A DNA stretch of 31,065 nt, taken from Bdellovibrionota bacterium (GTDB taxonomy: Bacteria; Bdellovibrionota; Bacteriovoracia; Bacteriovoracales; Bacteriovoracaceae). A program made the position numbers and the translations under genes. The notes beneath the pieces were generated by a model, which saw nothing but the letters and a program-made list of their open reading frames with translations, was not told the origin of the DNA and searched no databases. The stretch is from positions 1-31,065 of the forward strand of contig JAURQB010000092.1 in NCBI GenBank assembly GCA_030836365.1, in the 5' to 3' direction. Positions 14,481 to 23,682 of this stretch are shown here, one piece after another; position 1 is the first letter of the stretch; the number at the start of each line of letters is the position of its first letter.

Positions 14481-17400
14481 ATGATGAATATTGAATCAGA
14501 GTCAATCTCTAAAGACTCACAGGTGCGTCTCGAATCATTGTTGCCCGTCATTAGATCGACAAAAGCGGATTTTCTAGATCATCAGTGGAGCATCTTTTAT
14601 AACGATATTTTTACCTCAAATATATGTGACTTAGACACTGGCGAACTAAAAGTCGATGTTTATAAACATATTCATCAACTCGTGGTGATGGCCCAAGGGC
14701 AAGCAACGCGAAAAACGATTGATCTTCACTCAACCCCATTTACCATTGCCGTTCTGCCAGACGTTTTTGAAGTAAGGTTTTATTCGGTTAATTTATCTGA
14801 TGAATTATTTCTGATTCAAGAGTTTAACAAAATAAAATCACCCATTATTGATAGTGAAGAATTTAGTCTCCTTCGCCATCATCTTGAGGTGGCGGCCTCT
14901 ATTGATGTGGCCAGATTTCCAACCGTGATTGAAGAGCTGACGGCGAAATATGGTTTACCTGATCTTGTTGCCGGTGAAGCCTATGAAAAAGTAGAAAATG
15001 AGGCGACAAAACTAACTCAAGAATTAGTCGAGAAAATTAATGATTATCGCCCAGCGCTTTTTGAGCGAGTTAGTGACTTTGCTCTTGGGTTGACGGCCGA
15101 GTATGCTCTTTTGCGCATTCACTTGTTAAAATTTTTGGCCATCTTGCCTTCACTTGATCACGACCACTCAGGTAAAGAGGTCAAACGTATTTTAATTGAA
15201 TCACTGAGGCGCCTGGTTCACGACTCCAATTTGGCCCGGGTTTTTGGCCGAACCGGAGATGAAAAACCACTACCAGTCGTTTTGGAGCAATTGTTTAAGC
15301 TTGCCATGGCCGTGGCGCGCTTTTTCCCACAAAAATTTTTAGCGGCCAGCGTTCGTTTTATGGTGAGACTGATGGCCAAGCGGTTTATTGCGGGAGAGCG
15401 AATTGAGGAAGCGAGTGAGGTTTTTTCTGCGCTCAATAAAAATAATCGCGATGCAACTCTTGATCAATTAGGTGAGTTAGTTGTGAGTGAAAGTGAAGCC
15501 GATCATTACATGAATGAAGTTCTCAAGCTCATTGAAGGTCTAGAGCAGCACTATACTCCGGGATTAAAAAATAAAGCGGGGATATTGCGCTCTCATGTGT
15601 CTATTAAAGTGTCTGCGCTTTGCAGTGATTTTAAACCAGAGGCGTTTGATTATACTTATGATCTCGTGGCGCCACGGTTGAAAAAAATTCTTCTGGCCGC
15701 CAAGAGAAACCAAGTATTTTTAAACATCGATGCTGAACACTATGACTATCGTGATTTGGTTTTTGCGATTTATCAAAAAGTTCTTTTGGAAACCCAAGAG
15801 CTTCACGATTTTCAACAAACAGGAATCGTCCTGCAAGCTTATCTGCGAGATTGTTATGAGCATTTTTGTGATATTTTAGCACTCGCAAAAAAGCGTCAGC
15901 TAGTGATGCCCATTAGGCTAGTTAAAGGAGCCTACTGGGATGCAGAAACAGTGGAAGCGAAGGCCCACACTTACAATGCGCCACAGTTTTTAAATAAAGA
16001 AGAAACGGATCTTCATTTTAGACAAATGTTGTTAAAAATTTTAGAGCATGGAGAGCACCTGCAACTTTGCTTGGCCGGCCATAATTTTTCCGACCACGCG
16101 TTTGCGGAGGTGGCGAGAGAGCAAATTTTTAAAAAGGCACCAGTTATTGAGCATCAATGTTTACATATGACCTATGAAGCGCTCAGTAACGCTCTTGCGG
16201 CCATGAATTGGGCCACTAGAAATTATGTTCCTATTGGTAGCTTAATTGTTGGAATGGCATATCTTGTTCGGCGTATTATGGAGAACTCCTCTCAAGTAGG
16301 GGTCTTAACGATTATGCGCTCCCATAAAAATCGCGCCGAAATAAAAACGCCAAAGAGCATTCATTTAGATAAAAAGCGCCTCAATCAAATTGTGCGCGAT
16401 GATGGCCAACAAGTCATCGGCCATGGATTTTCTCCGGCAACGCCAGTTTTAATGTATAAAAGATCTCATTTGCAAAGTGTGCAGCAATCACTTAACGCCA
16501 TGTCATGGCAAAATTCAAATGAGTTTACACCGAATCGTTTTGAGGCAACTGGAGAAGTACAAACCATTGTTTCAAACTCAGAACCAGAGCTTGTGTTAGG
16601 TCAGATAAAATTTGCCAACACCGAAGATGCGACTCGTGCTGTGGAGCTTGCCTTTGATGAGTACGTGTCTAGTAACTGGGCGATTAGGCCTTGTATCGAG
16701 CGAGCAAGTATCTTAATTAAGGCGGCGCAAATAATGTTGGCGCAAAGACTTGAGCTATCGACACTAATTGTTCAGGAGTCTGGAAAAATAATGTCGGAGT
16801 CCCTCGCCGATGTGGACGAGGCGATTGATTTTCTTCACTTCTATGCGCGAGAAATTATTCGCTACAATAATCAAAACCCACGAGCTCATTCCCGTGGCGT
16901 ATTAGCGGTGATCACGCCATGGAACTTTCCTCTCGCTATTCCTTGTGGAATGGTTTCATCTGCTTTGGTTAGTGGAAATACCGTCATTCTAAAATCTGCT
17001 GAACAAACGCCGTTGATTGCTCAAAAAATGGTCGACATTTTCCATGCTGCTGGCGTGGACACAAACTGTTTGATTCATTTACCAGGAGAGGGAGAAACTG
17101 TTGGGCAAGCTTTAATTAATCATCCTCAAGTTGCGGGGGCGATCTTTACTGGTTCAAAAAATGTTGGATTGCATATCGCGCACACGGTGGGAAAAAGAAT
17201 CATTGAAAATCCTATTTTTAAAACGACTTACCCAGCAAAAGTGGTTACTGAAATGGGTGGTAAAAATGCAATCATCGTCACGGCGAATGCCGAGTTAGAT
17301 GAAACGGTTAGTGGCATTATTTATTCTGCATTTGCTCATGCTGGTCAAAAATGTTCGGCCGCCAGTCGTGTTATCGTGCATGAAACAGTGATTGATCGCT

Positions 17401-18716
17401 TGGCCGAACGACTAGGCCCTGCGGTCAGAGATATTTCAATTGGAAAAGCATGGGATCTATCCACTTACTTAAACACGGTTGTGTCAAAAGAAGATAAAGA
17501 GCGCCTAGTAAAACAAATTTCTGAAGCTGGTGCAGAAGCTCTGGCGCATGGAGGAAAAGTGGTGGCCGATCGCTCTCAAGAAGAGCTTCCTGGATATTGT
17601 GTCGGCCCGGCAATTTTTCAATTACCTTATGATCGCGCCTTTAAAAGTGAGAGTTTTTCTCAACGGGAATTATTCGGCCCTGTTGTGCATCTTATTCCGT
17701 TCACTTCTCTTGATAGTGCGCTGAAGGTTTTTAATGCGACAGAGTATGCATTAACGGGCGGTGTTTTTAGCCAGTCTCAAGATGATATTGATTACCTGAC
17801 GGCGAGAATGGAGTGTGGAAACGTTTACATCAATCGTCCGATTACCGGCGCAAGAGTGGGGATTGAACCTTTTGGTGGCTTTAAGCTCTCCGGTACAGGG
17901 CCAAAGGCCGGAAGCTTTCATTACCTGCCTGCTTTTCAAGTAACGCCCCTGAGCTTTCCGGTCGTCGATAATTTAGCCGCTTCAAAACCAGAAGATACAC
18001 TTCATGAATCATCAACATTAAAATTGGCAAGCCCTTCAACGCTGGATGTTCAAGAACGTCTACCGCGAATAGAGCGCGGTATTCAGTACGTGATTCAAAA
18101 CTTTGAGCACCTGTATCAAGGGATATACGGAGAGAATAAAGAAGTGTTGATCAAGCTTAAGTCTTGGGCGTCAGGAAATTTGAAAGAGGTATTAACAGGA
18201 ACGTTTAATAATGTAGAAATTCCTGGGCAGTTATCTTTTAACGACTTTTCTCAATCTTCCAAACAAGTACTGATTGTTAGTTATGAAAAACGCGCCTATC
18301 TTTCAAGTCTTACTCAATTTATCGCGGCCGTGGCGGCCGGAACTGGTGTGAGCATCGCGTGTCGTAATGAGGCAAGTTTCTATTGGTGGACAAAACTTGT
18401 TGGCCTCTTTTTTAAGGCGGGCATTTCAATGGAGCACGTTCATGTTCAACAACTCTCTAAAGAGGGACTCACCAAAGCGATAACGGGCAAGCAAGTGAGC
18501 ACCATTATTGTTGATGGCAAAATAGAGCAGCTAAGAGAGATTCTTGAGCGCGTTTATAATCATCAGTTTAATGAAAAGGAGATGATTAAAATTATCTCTC
18601 CACATGACGCTCCTTTTATTGAAGATTTTTACCAGCAAATGCATTTATTTACGCAGTGTCGAAGCTTTGCCGTTAATACAATGAGGCATGGAGCTCCATT
18701 GGAGTTAGACTTATAA
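14481..18716 (+). CDS. putA: Bifunctional proline dehydrogenase / P5C dehydrogenase PutA, long form
   Basis: A 1411-residue enzyme that oxidises proline to glutamate. The FAD-dependent proline dehydrogenase barrel spans roughly residues 190-670, with SIKVSALCSDF (about 374), NIDAEHYDYRD, RLVKGAYWDAE (about 479) and YLVRRIMENSS (about 593). The NAD-dependent aldehyde dehydrogenase follows (about 700-1150), with ITPWNFP (810), EMGGKNA (924), catalytic Cys in GQKCSAA (about 958) and PFGGFKLSGTGPKAG (1130). Compact PutAs have about 1000 residues; here there are about 190 extra N-terminal residues and about 250 C-terminal residues (QVLIVSYEKRAY, ending NTMRHGAPLELDL). The C-terminal part resembles the ALDH-superfamily domain of longer PutAs. 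No ribbon-helix-helix is obvious at the N-terminus, so autoregulation by DNA binding is not expected. AAGGA precedes the ATG pair at 14481/14484. Confidence 0.95.
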   Translation: MMNIESESISKDSQVRLESLLPVIRSTKADFLDHQWSIFYNDIFTSNICDLDTGELKVDVYKHIHQLVVMAQGQATRKTIDLHSTPFTIAVLPDVFEVRFYSVNLSDELFLIQEFNKIKSPIIDSEEFSLLRHHLEVAASIDVARFPTVIEELTAKYGLPDLVAGEAYEKVENEATKLTQELVEKINDYRPALFERVSDFALGLTAEYALLRIHLLKFLAILPSLDHDHSGKEVKRILIESLRRLVHDSNLARVFGRTGDEKPLPVVLEQLFKLAMAVARFFPQKFLAASVRFMVRLMAKRFIAGERIEEASEVFSALNKNNRDATLDQLGELVVSESEADHYMNEVLKLIEGLEQHYTPGLKNKAGILRSHVSIKVSALCSDFKPEAFDYTYDLVAPRLKKILLAAKRNQVFLNIDAEHYDYRDLVFAIYQKVLLETQELHDFQQTGIVLQAYLRDCYEHFCDILALAKKRQLVMPIRLVKGAYWDAETVEAKAHTYNAPQFLNKEETDLHFRQMLLKILEHGEHLQLCLAGHNFSDHAFAEVAREQIFKKAPVIEHQCLHMTYEALSNALAAMNWATRNYVPIGSLIVGMAYLVRRIMENSSQVGVLTIMRSHKNRAEIKTPKSIHLDKKRLNQIVRDDGQQVIGHGFSPATPVLMYKRSHLQSVQQSLNAMSWQNSNEFTPNRFEATGEVQTIVSNSEPELVLGQIKFANTEDATRAVELAFDEYVSSNWAIRPCIERASILIKAAQIMLAQRLELSTLIVQESGKIMSESLADVDEAIDFLHFYAREIIRYNNQNPRAHSRGVLAVITPWNFPLAIPCGMVSSALVSGNTVILKSAEQTPLIAQKMVDIFHAAGVDTNCLIHLPGEGETVGQALINHPQVAGAIFTGSKNVGLHIAHTVGKRIIENPIFKTTYPAKVVTEMGGKNAIIVTANAELDETVSGIIYSAFAHAGQKCSAASRVIVHETVIDRLAERLGPAVRDISIGKAWDLSTYLNTVVSKEDKERLVKQISEAGAEALAHGGKVVADRSQEELPGYCVGPAIFQLPYDRAFKSESFSQRELFGPVVHLIPFTSLDSALKVFNATEYALTGGVFSQSQDDIDYLTARMECGNVYINRPITGARVGIEPFGGFKLSGTGPKAGSFHYLPAFQVTPLSFPVVDNLAASKPEDTLHESSTLKLASPSTLDVQERLPRIERGIQYVIQNFEHLYQGIYGENKEVLIKLKSWASGNLKEVLTGTFNNVEIPGQLSFNDFSQSSKQVLIVSYEKRAYLSSLTQFIAAVAAGTGVSIACRNEASFYWWTKLVGLFFKAGISMEHVHVQQLSKEGLTKAITGKQVSTIIVDGKIEQLREILERVYNHQFNEKEMIKIISPHDAPFIEDFYQQMHLFTQCRSFAVNTMRHGAPLELDL

Positions 18717-18735
18717 AAAAGCGAAGGAGAAAAAG

Positions 18736-19530
18736 ATGAACGTAGGAATAATTGGAGCAGGCAATATGGCGCAAGCTCTACTGTCTCCCATGAAAGATTT
18801 TTTTTCTCAATCGGCCAGTGAGATAAAAATTTACACCCCGACAAATACTCGGGCGCAAGTTCTGGCAAAAATTCTTAACGGAAAGGCCGTAGATCAGCTT
18901 GAGGATGTGGCCGATTGTGAATTGATCATTCTCGCCCACAAGCCTCAGCAGTTGAGGGAAGTCAGTGAGCAACTTAAATTAAAACCAAGCACCGCTATTA
19001 TTTCATTGCTCGCTTCAATAGAAACGGGCCAGTTAAAAAGTACTTTTGGTGTAGATAAGGTGTTGCGTTTAATGCCCAATACTCCAGCGCAAGTTGGCCT
19101 GGGTGTGGTCACGTGTTTTTATGAACAAAAGGATGGGGCGTTTTTTCTTCCTTGGGTTGACTCCCTCGCCAAGAGTAGTCTCGTTCACCGATTTGAAGAA
19201 GAATCCTTGATTGATTTAATGACGCCAGAGCTTGGTTCGGGGCCTGGTATGGTGTTGGAGATGATTCGAATTTTTTCTCATTCCTTAGAACAAAAAGGTA
19301 TGGGCGCCAAAGAGGCCATGAGATTATCCGCGATGGTTTTTGAAGGAAGTGGAGCACTGGTGAAGCGTACAGGGGAGACACCAGAGGAGCTTCGAAATAA
19401 GGTGACCAGCAAGGGGGGAATTACTCAAGAGTGCATAAGGCATTTAAGTGAACAACATCTTGAAAAAATTCTCCACGACGCTTTCAAAGCAGGGCATAAT
19501 AGAGCTGTAGAATTAAAAACAGCAAAGTAG
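18736..19530 (+). CDS. proC: Pyrroline-5-carboxylate reductase
   Basis: A 264-residue NAD(P)H-dependent enzyme that reduces P5C to proline. The Rossmann motif GIIGAGNM is at residues 4-11, HKP at 68-70, RLMPNTP at 111-117, GSGP at 167-170, and the C-terminal signature PEELRNKVTSKGGIT at 216-230. Length is normal. AAGGAG precedes the ATG, 19 bases after putA ends. Pairing a proline-oxidising PutA with a proline-forming ProC in one transcript is odd, because together they could cycle proline and P5C. It may recapture leaked P5C or balance NADPH and respiratory electrons (inference). Confidence 0.95.
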   Translation: MNVGIIGAGNMAQALLSPMKDFFSQSASEIKIYTPTNTRAQVLAKILNGKAVDQLEDVADCELIILAHKPQQLREVSEQLKLKPSTAIISLLASIETGQLKSTFGVDKVLRLMPNTPAQVGLGVVTCFYEQKDGAFFLPWVDSLAKSSLVHRFEEESLIDLMTPELGSGPGMVLEMIRIFSHSLEQKGMGAKEAMRLSAMVFEGSGALVKRTGETPEELRNKVTSKGGITQECIRHLSEQHLEKILHDAFKAGHNRAVELKTAK

Positions 19531-19535
19531 GTCTT

Positions 19536-20051
19536 ATGCTTTCTCAAATGAAGGGATTACTGGACGTTCTTCCAGATAATTTAAAAAATCAATTTTTTAT
19601 TAATTCGTGGTCATTTTTAAATGTCCCGATGATTTTTTGGGTTAGACCAAAAATTTTGGCGCTTGATACGGAAAAAACAGAAGTTCTTATTCCCCTGCGA
19701 AGGCGCACTAAAAATCATTTAAAAAGTATGTATTTTGGCGTTCTCTGTACGGGAGCGGACATTGCCGGTGGAATCTTGGCCGCGCGATTGATTATGGAAA
19801 GTGGCAAAAATGTGAGTCTCGCGTTTAAGGATTTTAAGGCCGACTACAAAAAACTCGCGCTTGGTGATGTTGTCTTTCGATGCAATGAAGGCGCAATGAT
19901 TCAAGATTTTCTGGATGAGGTCTTACAATCGAATGAGCGCATGAATAGAACAGTTTATGTGGAGGCGCTTTGTCCAGATATTGATCCGGATGAGATTGTC
20001 GCGACGTTTGAGCTGACACTTTCGCTTCGAAATAAAACTCCAATAAATTAA
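19536..20051 (+). CDS. DUF4442 hot-dog-fold (PaaI-like) protein
   Basis: A 171-residue protein resembling DUF4442 acyl-CoA-thioesterase-fold proteins: VLIPLRRRTKNHLKSMYFG (about 51-69) followed by TGADIAGGILAARL, the family's RNHxxSMYxGAL and helix, then strands VSLAFKDFKADYKKLALGDV and a final ATFELTLSLRNK strand. The conserved Asn-His and following Gly/Asp positions suggest a thioesterase-like site, but DUF4442 activity and substrate are not established. It starts 5 bases after proC, so it is the last gene of that transcript. An alternative ATG is at 19548. No signal peptide. Confidence 0.72.
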   Translation: MLSQMKGLLDVLPDNLKNQFFINSWSFLNVPMIFWVRPKILALDTEKTEVLIPLRRRTKNHLKSMYFGVLCTGADIAGGILAARLIMESGKNVSLAFKDFKADYKKLALGDVVFRCNEGAMIQDFLDEVLQSNERMNRTVYVEALCPDIDPDEIVATFELTLSLRNKTPIN

Positions 20052-20091
20052 ATTTTAAAATCTAATAAAAAATGACATCCCTGAAAAGTTT

Positions 20092-20120
20092 TTGCCACAG
20101 GCATTATTGCCCACTAGCAT
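20092..20120 (+). promoter_or_regulatory. Candidate sigma-70-like promoter of the TPR gene
   Basis: TTGCCA (20092-20097, 5 of 6 to consensus) and TAGCAT (20115-20120, 4 of 6) are spaced by exactly 17 bases, 36 bases before the start at 20156. The gap after the preceding gene is 104 bases, enough for an independent promoter. Confidence 0.4.
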
Positions 20121-20155
20121 AGAGTCATAAGAGTAATTTTAACATTCAGGGAAGA

Positions 20156-21334
20156 ATGGAAAATTCAAAAGTAAATTTAGTAAGAAGTGAATTAAATATG
20201 GCCATTTCTTACATCGATCGTTTGTTTCACGGCCTCATAGATCTATCTGATCTTGATTATCACCCCGGTTTAAAAAGTTGTCTCAGTCCTTACTATGAGG
20301 AATTCACAGCGCAATTAAATGGCACTGTTTTTCACCATGTATTGCGAGACCGCTTTGAAGAGGAGTCGCTGAGCGCAGTTGGCTTTCGAGAGTGGATTCT
20401 CGATGTTTTTAACACGCTAGAGATGATTACTCGCTTGGGGGTCAACGAACAGGCGATTTCAACGTATATTAATCTTATTAATTGTGGATATCGTCTAGGA
20501 AGAGATCTCCATCTTTTTTGTCTGCGAGAGACTGATCTCGTGGTGGAGCTACCTAGGACGATTACCGCAAAAGAGGCGCGCTTTGAGGACGCTGAATCGG
20601 CCAGCGCTACTTCTTTGCCAGAGCTGAGTCTTTGTGAGTTTCTCGACGGAACTGATGAAGAGGATCTGCTGGAAGATGATTGGGATGAGACAACTCTTCC
20701 GCTTTATCAGGTCAGCGAGGAGGATTTAGATAATTCTCGTTTCGGTGGAAGTATTCTTAGTTTTTCGATGGGGGCGTTGAAAAAATCTAAAGAGCTCATT
20801 AATAAAGGGCATGAGTGTGTTTTTGAAAAAAAATATTCTAATGCACTTGTGTTTTTTGAAAAGGCAAGGCGTCTACATGAAACTGCTGAAGTCTTAACGT
20901 TGATTGGTTGGGTTTATTCGCTGCTCGATAATTTAGAACGTGGGAAAAAGTTTTGTTTGAAAGCGATTGAAATCGATCCTGATTATGGGCCGGCCTACAA
21001 TGATATTGGCAGTTATCTTCTTCAAGAAGGTGATGTCAGCGAGAGTATTCGCTGGTTTAATTTGGCCAAAAATGCGCCGATTTATCAAAATAAAGAATAC
21101 CCATACATCAACATGGGCCGCGCATTATTGATGCAAAAAAAATATCGTCAGGCGCTAGATGAGTTTAAAGAAGCGAGGGAGCTTGCACCTCATCAACGGC
21201 AAATTTCAGAGACAATTAAAAAAGTGGAATCGTTGATGGAGCCGGCCGAAGAGAAAAATGATAATTTTGATGTATCGCCATTTCTTGGAGAATTAAAGAA
21301 GAACTCTTCAGAGTTTGAGTCGGAATACCAATAG
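20156..21334 (+). CDS. TPR-repeat protein with acidic linker
   Basis: A 392-residue cytoplasmic protein. Residues 1-140 look helical and have no domain I can name. Residues about 150-195 are a very acidic linker (DGTDEEDLLEDDWDET). Residues about 210-360 hold four tetratricopeptide repeats, with clear units around ALVFFEKARRLHETAEVL, GKKFCLKAIEIDPDYGPAYN, SIRWFNLAKNAP and ALDEFKEARELAPHQ. TPRs bind partner proteins. AGGGAAG precedes the ATG. The NIF3-like gene follows by 35 bases on the same strand, so they may be co-transcribed. Role unknown. Confidence 0.82.
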   Translation: MENSKVNLVRSELNMAISYIDRLFHGLIDLSDLDYHPGLKSCLSPYYEEFTAQLNGTVFHHVLRDRFEEESLSAVGFREWILDVFNTLEMITRLGVNEQAISTYINLINCGYRLGRDLHLFCLRETDLVVELPRTITAKEARFEDAESASATSLPELSLCEFLDGTDEEDLLEDDWDETTLPLYQVSEEDLDNSRFGGSILSFSMGALKKSKELINKGHECVFEKKYSNALVFFEKARRLHETAEVLTLIGWVYSLLDNLERGKKFCLKAIEIDPDYGPAYNDIGSYLLQEGDVSESIRWFNLAKNAPIYQNKEYPYINMGRALLMQKKYRQALDEFKEARELAPHQRQISETIKKVESLMEPAEEKNDNFDVSPFLGELKKNSSEFESEYQ

Positions 21335-21369
21335 GTGTAAAATAAACTCACAAACTAAATGGGTGGGTT

Positions 21370-22128
21370 ATGCAGACACAAGAATTTGTTAAATTTTTAA
21401 ATAAAACGTTAGATATTTATCGCTACAAAGACTACGGGCCTAATGGCCTGCAAGTGGAAGGCCGTGAGGAGATAAAAAAAGTCGCCTTTGCGGTGAGTGC
21501 AACTGTGGCCAGCATTGAAGAGAGTGCGAAGTGGGGCGCTGATGCATTAGTTGTTCATCATGGATTGTTTTGGAAGTTTCACGGAGCGCGTGCGATTAAA
21601 GGCCCTCATGGCCAGCGGATCAAAACGCTCATTAAAAATGATATAAATCTTCTTGGTTATCACTTGCCGCTTGATGGGCATCCTCAATACGGAAACGCTG
21701 CTTCGATTGCGCAACTGTTGGAGGCAAATATTAAAGGTGGATTTGGGGACTATGAAGGAATGCCAACAGGAGTGTCTCTTGAATTTAAAACTCCTCAACT
21801 CGCCAAAACGCTTAAAAATAAATTAGAAGAAATTTTAGGCCATGCGGTCATTCACGCGTCGGCCGATAAAAAAGAAATTAGCACAATGGGCATTATCACA
21901 GGTGGGGCCAACTCGCAGTGGAAAGATGCCTACTTCCAAGGATTAGATGCGTATTTAACGGGTGAAATTTCGGAGCATGATTGGCATGATGCGACCGAAG
22001 CAGGTATTCATTTTTTTGCCGGCGGACATAACGCTACAGAACAATTTGGTGTACAATCATTAATGAAGCTTGTGCAACAGGAACATGGACTTGAATGTAA
22101 ATTTATTTCCTCAGAAAATCCGGCCTAA
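21370..22128 (+). CDS. NIF3-family (DUF34) dinuclear-metal protein, 'GTP cyclohydrolase 1 type 2' homolog
   Basis: A 252-residue protein with the NIF3 metal-site motifs: YGPNGLQVEG near residues 22-31, DALVVHHGLFW (57-67) with paired His, YHLPLDGHPQYGN (97-109), and the C-terminal TGEISEHDWHDA with GGHNATEQFGVQ that supplies further His/Glu ligands. It is the short form without the extra middle domain. Family members form hexamers; despite database names, GTP cyclohydrolase activity is doubtful and the true role (metal homeostasis or metabolite repair) is open. Cytoplasmic. The URC1 gene upstream is an unrelated fold. Confidence 0.9.
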   Translation: MQTQEFVKFLNKTLDIYRYKDYGPNGLQVEGREEIKKVAFAVSATVASIEESAKWGADALVVHHGLFWKFHGARAIKGPHGQRIKTLIKNDINLLGYHLPLDGHPQYGNAASIAQLLEANIKGGFGDYEGMPTGVSLEFKTPQLAKTLKNKLEEILGHAVIHASADKKEISTMGIITGGANSQWKDAYFQGLDAYLTGEISEHDWHDATEAGIHFFAGGHNATEQFGVQSLMKLVQQEHGLECKFISSENPA

Positions 22129-22152
22129 GCGTTAATGCCATTTGGGAGAGCA

Positions 22153-23682
22153 ATGAAGCACTACCTAATTTTTAGTTTTCTTTTTTTTGTTTCTCAAGCA
22201 GTGCAGGCGTCTCGTTTGTTAACTGATGCCCAAACACTTTTTGAGCAGGGAAAATATAAGGCCGCTTCAGATAAATACGAAATTCTTTCGTCACGGCTAC
22301 CGCAAGATCAACTTACTCATATGAATGCGGGGATTGCTGCGTTCTATAGTGCGCGCATGCAAAAGGCGCTTTTTCACTTCACGAGCGTTTCTGAATCTAA
22401 TGAGTCCCTGCGCTTACCCGCGCTGTATTGGCTCAGCAAAGTATATGGGAAAATGGGAAAAAAAATCGCGGCCGTGACAACGCTTGGGATTGCCTTGCAA
22501 ACGGATAATATTCCCCAAGGTATCTATCATCAGCTTTTGGACTTGGTGGAGCGGTTTGGGCCATGGGAAGCGGAGTTTAAAAAACGGGCCGAGGAAGAAG
22601 AGTATAATGAGGATCGACTACATTTAGCGCTTCAGTTTTATCGGCTGGCCTGGGTGCTGACCCCAAAAGACGAGTATCAAGAAAAGCTCTATGATATGTA
22701 TTTAAAACTCGGCGATGAGGAGCAGGCGCTGCGTTTATTTAATATGATTAAAAGTACAACCATTAAAATGCGACTGAGAAATTCGTTAAAAGAATATCGC
22801 CAAGAAATTGATGATCAAAAGTTTCAGCAGCGCGAGCGGTGGAAGCCGAAGTTTTTTGAGTTTGGTTTTAAGGCCCGTTATATTTCGGATTCAAACCCTC
22901 ATACGGCCGTTCGAAGCACTGAAGTGGAGGCCGAGTTGAGCGAGCGAATGGTGGGGGAAGTTGATTTTGGAATTAATTACTCAAGGCGCTTTGATCAAAT
23001 CAATCAAATTCGTTTTCAATATTTAGGTGATCAAATTAACAATAATGTTGAATCACGATTTAGTGAATATAAAATTTCACTACCTTTTCGCGCGCTCAGT
23101 AAAACGAGTGAGGGAGTTGTTACGCCTAGCTACAGTGACTCTAGCTATGGGCACTTTAGTTATCAACGATTTTATTCAATTGATGCTCACTACACGAAAT
23201 ATTTTCGGCGCTACCGCGCAATGTTTGGGCTTGCCTATCGGAAAGCAAATGCGTCTTCAGAAAAATTACTTCATCAAGATGGGGACATCTATGAAGCGGA
23301 GGTCGGTCTGGGGCGAACCACGTCGCGAACAAATATGCGTGGAATAATTAGCTACCGAATAGATAATATGATTGATGGCCCGGGTGCCTGGAGTAATGAC
23401 ATGAAATCTCTAGAGCTCACGATTAGTCGTGAAACATTAGGCCTATTTATTCTTCATGGTGGTTATCGAATCAGTGAAAAAAGATTTGATGTTGTGGGCG
23501 GATTACAAAGAAAAGATTTACTGCAACGTTTTGATGCTTCTGTTGAATTTCCCTTTCTCTCTCTGTTTTCTTTGCGTGGGTTTTATCGTTATGAAGATAA
23601 CCGCGCGGATGGAACAGTCAGTAATGATTTTACCTATGATCGTCACCAAATTGGCCTTGAGTTCTCCGGGAGATATGAATGA
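22153..23682 (+). CDS. Outer-membrane candidate: N-terminal TPR region plus C-terminal beta-barrel
   Basis: A 509-residue precursor. The ATG at 22153 is chosen over 22135 because GGGAG lies just before it and a clean signal peptide follows (MKHYLIFSFLFFVSQAVQA). Residues about 22-215 are TPR-like helices (AQTLFEQGKYKAASDKYEIL, HMNAGIAAFYSARMQKALFH, PALYWLSKVYGKMGKK). From about 235 the protein becomes alternating-pattern beta strands with Tyr/Phe/Arg girdles (FGFKARYISDSNPH, VDFGINYSRRF, SLRGFYRYEDNRA) and ends on a final aromatic strand (RHQIGLEFSGRY). This TPR-then-barrel layout is seen in outer-membrane export factors such as the Slam/DUF560 type; membership in that family is not shown. 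It may export or assemble the product of the next gene, which overlaps it. Confidence 0.72.
   Translation: MKHYLIFSFLFFVSQAVQASRLLTDAQTLFEQGKYKAASDKYEILSSRLPQDQLTHMNAGIAAFYSARMQKALFHFTSVSESNESLRLPALYWLSKVYGKMGKKIAAVTTLGIALQTDNIPQGIYHQLLDLVERFGPWEAEFKKRAEEEEYNEDRLHLALQFYRLAWVLTPKDEYQEKLYDMYLKLGDEEQALRLFNMIKSTTIKMRLRNSLKEYRQEIDDQKFQQRERWKPKFFEFGFKARYISDSNPHTAVRSTEVEAELSERMVGEVDFGINYSRRFDQINQIRFQYLGDQINNNVESRFSEYKISLPFRALSKTSEGVVTPSYSDSSYGHFSYQRFYSIDAHYTKYFRRYRAMFGLAYRKANASSEKLLHQDGDIYEAEVGLGRTTSRTNMRGIISYRIDNMIDGPGAWSNDMKSLELTISRETLGLFILHGGYRISEKRFDVVGGLQRKDLLQRFDASVEFPFLSLFSLRGFYRYEDNRADGTVSNDFTYDRHQIGLEFSGRYE

Noticed and set aside
21370..22128. Treating the NIF3 protein as a GTP cyclohydrolase partner of URC1
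   Set aside because: The family label 'GTP cyclohydrolase 1 type 2' is doubtful, the fold differs, and the gene is 7 kb away in another transcription unit.
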